The notes under the pieces were generated by a model. It saw only the letters and a list, made by a program, of their open reading frames with translations. It did not search any database and had not been told where the DNA came from. From JBBSHJ01 sp038253135 (lineage in GTDB: Bacteria > Actinomycetota > Actinomycetes > Mycobacteriales > QHCD01), in the NCBI GenBank assembly GCA_038253135.1, contig JBBSHJ010000110.1:1-10178 (forward strand): DNA of 10,178 nt, given 5' to 3'. The position numbers were made by a program, and so were the translations under genes. Of this stretch, positions 6,808 through 10,178 are shown piece by piece (position 1 is the first letter of the stretch; each line of letters starts with the position of its first letter).

Positions 6808-7052
6808 GGCGTCGCCGCCTCGGGCCGGCCGGTCATCGAGCCGTCGCGGAAGACCTGCAGCGCGGCCCGGGCCTGCTCGGCCGTCATCCGCTCGAGGGCG
6901 AAACCGCTGTGGATCAGGATGTAGTCCCCGATCCCCGGCGGCTCATCGAGCAAGGCGACGTTGATCTGGCGGACCACGCCGGCGACGTCGACACCGGCCA
7001 GGTCGTTGCCCGGCTCGGTGGCCACTACCCTGCCCGGAATCCCCAGACACAT
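6804..7052 (-). CDS. hypC: HypC/HybG/HupF hydrogenase maturation chaperone
   Basis: This 82-residue cytoplasmic chaperone of the OB-fold HypC family carries, with HypD, the Fe(CN)2CO unit to the hydrogenase large-subunit precursor and keeps that precursor open for nickel insertion. It begins with the diagnostic MCLGIPGRVV. Cys2, exposed once Met1 is removed, is the essential ligand and binding residue. It continues VDVAGVVRQINVALL (21-35) and IGDYILIHSGFALERM (41-56). His48 fits the second conserved residue of the family. The C-terminal 15 residues are loose and unconserved. The ATG at 7052 lies 9 bases after the microprotein stop, and only a weak ribosome site is visible, so coupling is likely. 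Its stop overlaps the DUF6390 start. HypD, its required partner, is not in the window. Confidence 0.95.
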   Translation of the reverse strand: MCLGIPGRVVATEPGNDLAGVDVAGVVRQINVALLDEPPGIGDYILIHSGFALERMTAEQARAALQVFRDGSMTGRPEAATP

Positions 7053-7061
7053 GGCGGGCGC

Positions 7062-7166
7062 TCACATGCTCCGCATCTTGAGATAGCGCTTGACATCCGG
7101 GAGCGAGGCGATCACGGCGCCGGAGACTCCGGCGACCGCGAGCCCGAGAACAATCTTCTTGACCAT
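7062..7166 (-). CDS. 34-residue single-helix membrane microprotein (DUF6893-like)
   Basis: This very small gene was found by reading the gap between the protease and hypC. The ATG at 7166 encodes MVKKIVLGLAVAGVSGAVIA, then SLPDVKRYLKMRSM and TGA. Two lysines are followed by a hydrophobic stretch (about residues 5-21) long enough for one short membrane helix. The tail is basic, with the motif LPDVKRYLKMRSM. I recall such tiny proteins in actinobacterial hydrogenase operons as DUF6893. A near-consensus ribosome site GGGAGGA (7180-7174) stands 7 bases ahead, one of the best in the operon. This argues strongly that it is translated. It starts 2 bases after the protease stop and ends 9 bases before hypC. 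It could anchor or assemble the hydrogenase at the membrane, but no function is shown. An alternative, that it is a cleaved signal peptide without a mature part, is unlikely. Confidence 0.85.
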   Translation of the reverse strand: MVKKIVLGLAVAGVSGAVIASLPDVKRYLKMRSM

Positions 7167-7180
7167 GGTCAGTTCCTCCC
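7167..7180 (-). promoter_or_regulatory. Strong ribosome binding site for the microprotein
   Basis: GGGAGGA on the minus strand (7180-7174), 7 bases before the ATG at 7166, lies inside the last codons of the protease gene. Its near-perfect match to the 16S anti-Shine-Dalgarno sequence is the main sequence evidence that the 34-codon frame is a real gene. Confidence 0.75.
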
Positions 7181-7687
7181 TGCGTGAGCCGGCGCGTCGG
7201 CCTGACGCGCCGGGCTGATCGCACCGGACACGAGCGCGGCCACCTGCTCGGCCGCGGTCTTGACGCTACGCCCAACTGGCGGCGAGAGCCCCATGCCGGC
7301 GGAGATGCTTTCCGGCTCGCAGCCGACGATCACCACCCGGCCAAGCGTGCCACCGAGGCGCGGCACCAAGGCCAGGACCTCGTCGGGATCCATATCGTGC
7401 GCGTCGAGCATCGACCCGTCCGGAGCCGCCGCATGAGCGGTGTCGGCGCCGTGCTCGATCACATAGACGGTGCCCGGTTGCTCGCCGCGGGACACGGCGT
7501 CGACGATCACGACGAGGTCATAGCCGTCGAGCAGAGCATAGGCGAGATGGATGCCGCGGATGCCGAAATCGCGTACCTCGACGCCATCGGGCATGGGTAC
7601 GTCGTGCAACGCGGCCGCGACGGCCACCCCGAAACCGTCGTCGGCCTGGAAGATGTTGCCGAGTCCGGCGACCAGGACGCGCATCAT
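7169..7687 (-). CDS. [NiFe]-hydrogenase maturation protease (HyaD/HybD/HupD family)
   Basis: This 172-residue cytoplasmic endopeptidase belongs to the family that removes the C-terminal tail of the hydrogenase large subunit once nickel is in place, letting the active site close. It opens MMRVLVAGLGNIFQADDGFGV. The acidic Asp17 stands where HybD has its nickel-sensing Glu16. Asp63 in LVVIVDAVSRG and His97 in MLDAHDMDPDEVL match the other two metal contacts, and VIVGCEPES (118-126) is the family GCEP motif. The last 25 residues are an Ala-rich, poorly conserved tail. The start ATG (7687) overlaps the stop of the 465-residue gene as ATGA, indicating coupling; the next ATG at 7684 is the alternative. 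Its large-subunit substrate must be encoded outside this window. Confidence 0.93.
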   Translation of the reverse strand: MMRVLVAGLGNIFQADDGFGVAVAAALHDVPMPDGVEVRDFGIRGIHLAYALLDGYDLVVIVDAVSRGEQPGTVYVIEHGADTAHAAAPDGSMLDAHDMDPDEVLALVPRLGGTLGRVVIVGCEPESISAGMGLSPPVGRSVKTAAEQVAALVSGAISPARQADAPAHAGRN

Positions 7688-9081
7688 ACCGGCACCCCCA
7701 GCGGCTCGACCTCGTCGGGCGAGAAATACAGGAACCGCCCGTGCGGATTGACGTAGTCCTCCTCGGCGAGATCGTCGACGGTCACCGCGAGATGGGAGCC
7801 GCCGTCGACGTCGAAGAAGACCCCCGCCACCGTCGCGGTCCGCCCGGCCAGGAACATGTCCTGCGCGTCGGCGCGATGCGCGCCGGGCCGCAGCCGCACG
7901 CGGTGGCCCCGGCTGATGGCCACACCAGCGACCAGCACCGTGTCGGTGTCGGGTGAGAAAGCCGCGTCCTGCACCGGATCCCACCACGGTGGCTGCACAC
8001 CCGCGTCGTCGCTCGCTCCGGCCGATGGACCGGCGGGAGACCCGGCTGCGGCCCCGTCGGTGCGCCGCGCCGTGGCCGTCATCGACCGGATCGCCCCGTG
8101 CAGCCGGCCCATCAGCTCCGGCGGCAAGTGCTCGACCTGGTCGAGCATCGCGGCGGCGCGCGGATCGCTGCCCCTGGCTTCGCGCTTCTCCTGCTCGGTC
8201 AGGGTCAGCGTGCGCAGGGTGAGCATCTCGTCCATCTCGGTGGCGTCGCAGAAGCTCACCTCGCTCTCCGGCGCGATCTGCGGGTGGTCGTAGAGAATGA
8301 TCGGCGACGCGAGCAGCAGGTCACCGCGACCCGGTTCGCCGGCAAGGACGGGGTAACAACCGTCGTGCTCGCAGTCGGCGACGTATCCGGTGGCCCATTG
8401 CGGCGGGTCGAGCTGGGACAGGAACCCGCCTCCGGACACCGACAGCAGGAGGTGGGCCGCGACCAGCGCGTGGCGGAGCGCGTCCTGCCGGTCCGGCGTA
8501 CCAGAGGTCGGCCGCACCCAACCCGTCCGGTTGTGCAGGCGCAGCCGCAGCCGGCTGGTGCCATAGGGACCGGGCAACGCCTCGACCTCGCTGTGCAGCA
8601 GGGCATCGAGCGGTTCGCGGCGGCGTACCAGCCGACCGACGATCGCGCCGTCGGCGCCGTGGAGCTCCTCGACGTCGCTGCCGCCGTCGATCCGCAGCGG
8701 ATGCTCGGCGGTCCTGTCGAGGGTGAGCTCGACGTCGATCTCCTGGACGACCGCCTCGTCCCAGGGCAGGTACGTCGTGTCGCCGACGTCGAGTGCGGCC
8801 ACCGGGACGAACCCGTCCACCGTCGATGCCTCGACCGATCGGCGCTGCACCTGCAGGAACCGCACCCGGGCGATCACCCCGGCGGGTTGCCCGTCGAGCA
8901 GGCAATCGACCTGCAAAAAGGAGCGTTCGGACGGGTCGACGTCGGTGAACTCCGGCGGCGCCAGCACGCCGAATTGCCAGCGCACCCGGTTCTTGGCATC
9001 GGTGGCGCGATACGGATAGAGCATGTATCCCTCGAACAGCACCGTGTCGGCAAGCTGGCGGGCGGCGTCGAATGCGCTCAC
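7684..9081 (-). CDS. Uncharacterised 465-residue hydrogenase-operon protein
   Basis: I recognise this as a type of protein that recurs in actinobacterial hydrogenase operons, but know no function for it. Residues 1-260 form a mixed alpha/beta region beginning VSAFDAARQLADTVLFEGYM and including RFLQVQRRSVEA (74-85). A compact Cys/His pair cluster C-x-H-x2-C (237-242) is followed by VLAGEPGRGDLLLASPIILY (245-264), DHPQIAPES and a helical charged section (EMLTLRTLTLTEQEKREARG). An Ala/Gly/Pro/Ser linker (about 337-363) leads to a small C-terminal domain (364-465) with PPWWDP and HRADAQDMFLAGRTATV (402-418). No signal peptide or membrane helix is seen, so it is probably cytoplasmic. The GTG start at 9081 is fixed by AAGGAGG and overlaps the DUF6084 stop as GTGA. 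The open frame continues upstream but is antisense-free spillover into the DUF6084 gene. Confidence 0.85.
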   Translation of the reverse strand: MSAFDAARQLADTVLFEGYMLYPYRATDAKNRVRWQFGVLAPPEFTDVDPSERSFLQVDCLLDGQPAGVIARVRFLQVQRRSVEASTVDGFVPVAALDVGDTTYLPWDEAVVQEIDVELTLDRTAEHPLRIDGGSDVEELHGADGAIVGRLVRRREPLDALLHSEVEALPGPYGTSRLRLRLHNRTGWVRPTSGTPDRQDALRHALVAAHLLLSVSGGGFLSQLDPPQWATGYVADCEHDGCYPVLAGEPGRGDLLLASPIILYDHPQIAPESEVSFCDATEMDEMLTLRTLTLTEQEKREARGSDPRAAAMLDQVEHLPPELMGRLHGAIRSMTATARRTDGAAAGSPAGPSAGASDDAGVQPPWWDPVQDAAFSPDTDTVLVAGVAISRGHRVRLRPGAHRADAQDMFLAGRTATVAGVFFDVDGGSHLAVTVDDLAEEDYVNPHGRFLYFSPDEVEPLGVPV

Positions 9082-9710
9082 CGGTCGGCCTCCTTCAGCA
9101 ACCGCTCGATCGCGTCGTCCCAGCTGAGCATGCCCTGCCGGGCGCGGTAGCGGTGCAGGGCGTCGTGGGTCTCGGCGCGCAGGCGCAGCCAGGCCGTGCC
9201 CGGGAAGTGCAGCGCCATCGTCTGCTTCCACACCGCCACCGGCATCCGGTAGGTCGTCTCCTTGTGCCAGGGCACCGGCTGCACGGACAGCCCGCCCGGA
9301 CCGTCGGTGAATACCGTCCCGCTGAACAGCGCGAGCATCGGGATCTCGCCGTCGTCCAGACCGTAAAGGTATTTGTTGGCCGCCACGTCGAAGTCATAGC
9401 TGCACGGCAGCGCGAGTACGACGTCGGTCGCGCCGCTGAACCGCGGGACCATCGCCCCGATGAAGGCCAGCTGCAGCGGCTTCAGCGTCCCTCCCCAGCG
9501 CGACGGTTCGCCGAACAGGTCGAGCATCGCCTCGGCCTCGTGCTCGCCATAACGGCGCCGCTGCGGCTCGATCCGCAGCTGGCAGCGCAGTGCGAGCGCG
9601 TGGATGCGGGCACCGGTGGACTCGGTGATGTGCATCTGCAGGGCGATGCTCGGCGTTGCCGCGGCGGTGTCGGGCGTGGCGCCGGTGCAGGCGAATTCGA
9701 GCTCGATCAC
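9078..9710 (-). CDS. DUF6084-like hydrogenase-operon protein
   Basis: This 210-residue protein matches the pattern I recall as DUF6084, a family seen next to actinobacterial [NiFe]-hydrogenase genes and of unknown function. Landmarks are ITESTGARIHALALRCQLRI (28-47), EPQRRRY (48-54), LFGEPSRWGGTL (65-76), LPCSYDFDVAANKYLYGLDD (101-120), GEIPMLALFSGTVF (121-134), VQPVPWHKETTYRMPVAVW (143-161) and WLRLRAETHDALHRYRARQG (174-193). It looks beta-rich, soluble and cytoplasmic, with no signal peptide. Cysteines 8, 43 and 103 could matter but form no known metal motif. The GTG start at 9710 gives the usual family length and begins 1 base after the DUF5947 stop. Its own stop overlaps the next gene by 4 bases, so it is in the middle of a coupled string. 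Confidence 0.85.
   Translation of the reverse strand: MIELEFACTGATPDTAAATPSIALQMHITESTGARIHALALRCQLRIEPQRRRYGEHEAEAMLDLFGEPSRWGGTLKPLQLAFIGAMVPRFSGATDVVLALPCSYDFDVAANKYLYGLDDGEIPMLALFSGTVFTDGPGGLSVQPVPWHKETTYRMPVAVWKQTMALHFPGTAWLRLRAETHDALHRYRARQGMLSWDDAIERLLKEADR
9082..9095 (-). promoter_or_regulatory. Consensus ribosome binding site for the 465-residue protein
   Basis: AAGGAGG on the minus strand (9095-9089) lies 7 bases before the GTG at 9081. This decides the start: the frame is open to 9231, but all codons upstream of 9081 lie within the DUF6084 gene in another frame. Confidence 0.8.
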
Positions 9711-9711
9711 C

Positions 9712-10178
9712 TCATCCGTCCCGCCTTGACGGGCGGCACCGGCCGGCGACGGCGCCGAAGAACTCATCGATCCGGCTCCACACCTCGGCACCGCCCTGGA
9801 ACCCCACCCAGTGCTGGCGCACGATGCCGACCAGCTCGTAGCAGGCATCGATCGGCACCAGGTAGCAGTCGAACGCGCCGTCCTCGTCGCGCCGCACCAG
9901 GACCGCCTCGACATCCGGGACCAGGGAGAGATCAGGGTTGGCGGCGCCGACCTCGGTCCACGTCGCCAGGTCGAGCAGCGACTCGGTGGCGCCGGCCGGG
10001 CTCGGATAGCACCCCACCGCGGAGGTCGTCTCGTCCTCGTCGGTCTGCTGGAAGAAGAAGACCAGGTCCACCGGGATGGCGAGACCGGTCCACTGCTCCT
10101 GGGTGAAGGTGAAATCGGTGAGGTGCTCGTAGCGCTCGGGCACCGCTCGCAGCCGGTTGCGGCCGGCGCCGTCACGGG
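9712..10178 (-). CDS. DUF5947-like hydrogenase-operon protein (N-terminus beyond window)
   Basis: The visible 154 residues enter from the right edge in an open frame (RDGAGRNRLRAVPERYEHL) and match the C-terminal two thirds of what I recall as DUF5947, another family tied to actinobacterial hydrogenase operons. Landmarks are IPVDLVFFFQQ, VGCYPSPAGATESLLDL, LVPDVEAVLVRR, CYLVPIDACYELVGIVRQHW and GFQGGAEVW. A GTG at 10143 could be mistaken for a start, but the family pattern runs on before it, so the gene is cut by the window rather than short. Full-length members, as I remember them, carry a Cys-rich segment near the N-terminus; it is not visible here. The stop is 1 base before the DUF6084 start. 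Function is unknown; context places it in hydrogenase assembly or use. Confidence 0.85.
   Translation of the reverse strand, partial: RDGAGRNRLRAVPERYEHLTDFTFTQEQWTGLAIPVDLVFFFQQTDEDETTSAVGCYPSPAGATESLLDLATWTEVGAANPDLSLVPDVEAVLVRRDEDGAFDCYLVPIDACYELVGIVRQHWVGFQGGAEVWSRIDEFFGAVAGRCRPSRRDG

Noticed and set aside
7187..7210. GAGCCGGCGCGTCGGCCTGACGCGC-type GC-rich inverted bases near the protease end as a terminator
   Set aside because: The pairing is short and imperfect, lacks a T-run, and lies inside the coding end of the protease within a coupled operon.
8098..10106. Long plus-strand open frames (8098-9150 and 9072-10106) opposite the hydrogenase operon
   Set aside because: Both are antisense to conserved, overlapping minus-strand genes and have no domain signal or ribosome site.
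1..10178. CRISPR arrays, tRNA genes, insertion sequences or attachment sites
   Set aside because: No regularly spaced repeats, cloverleaf sequence, transposase motif or flanking inverted repeats were recognised on either strand.

Overview
The window is GC-rich, with strong G/C bias at third codon positions, frequent GTG starts, AAGGAGG/GGGAGGA ribosome sites and tightly packed genes. This, together with families typical of the group (MmyB-type regulators, DUF5947/DUF6084/DUF6390), points to an actinobacterial chromosome. No rRNA, tRNA, IS element or CRISPR array was seen. DUF numbers are assigned from memory of the family patterns; no database was searched.

Layout. (1) 1-437, minus: remnant of a 14-helix (DHA2-type) drug efflux MFS gene. 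Its start is joined out of frame to its middle, so it is a pseudogene that also runs off the left edge. (2) 596-1459, plus: the divergent, intact MmyB-type regulator, followed by a small muconolactone-isomerase-like protein (1518-1793). (3) 1849-6031, plus: a probable four-gene operon of an XRE regulator, a solute-binding lipoprotein, a fused two-domain ABC permease and an ABC ATPase. It resembles ferric/thiamine/phosphonate importers, but the substrate is not settled. (4) 10178-6001, minus: a [NiFe]-hydrogenase accessory operon read right to left: DUF5947 (partial, start beyond the edge), DUF6084, a 465-residue uncharacterised protein, a HyaD/HybD-type maturation protease, a 34-residue membrane microprotein (DUF6893-like), HypC, and DUF6390. 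The genes overlap by 4 bases or are separated by at most 9, so they are almost certainly co-transcribed and translationally coupled.

How it fits together. HypC and the protease are two defined steps of hydrogenase large-subunit maturation: delivery of the Fe(CN)2CO unit, and removal of the C-terminal tail after nickel insertion. The structural subunits and HypA/B/D/E/F are not in the window. The most likely place for the structural genes is just beyond the right edge. The other four-plus proteins are uncharacterised but are locked into the same transcription unit.

The most interesting observation is that the C-terminal part of the DUF6390 protein carries a HypC-like pattern (C-x4-G-x-V, then GD[WY]-x3-H with a gapless match of about 19 residues) to the real HypC encoded just upstream of it. 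It may therefore be a HypC-related partner in maturation. The hydrogenase operon and the ABC operon meet tail to tail with a 31-base overlap of coding sequence.
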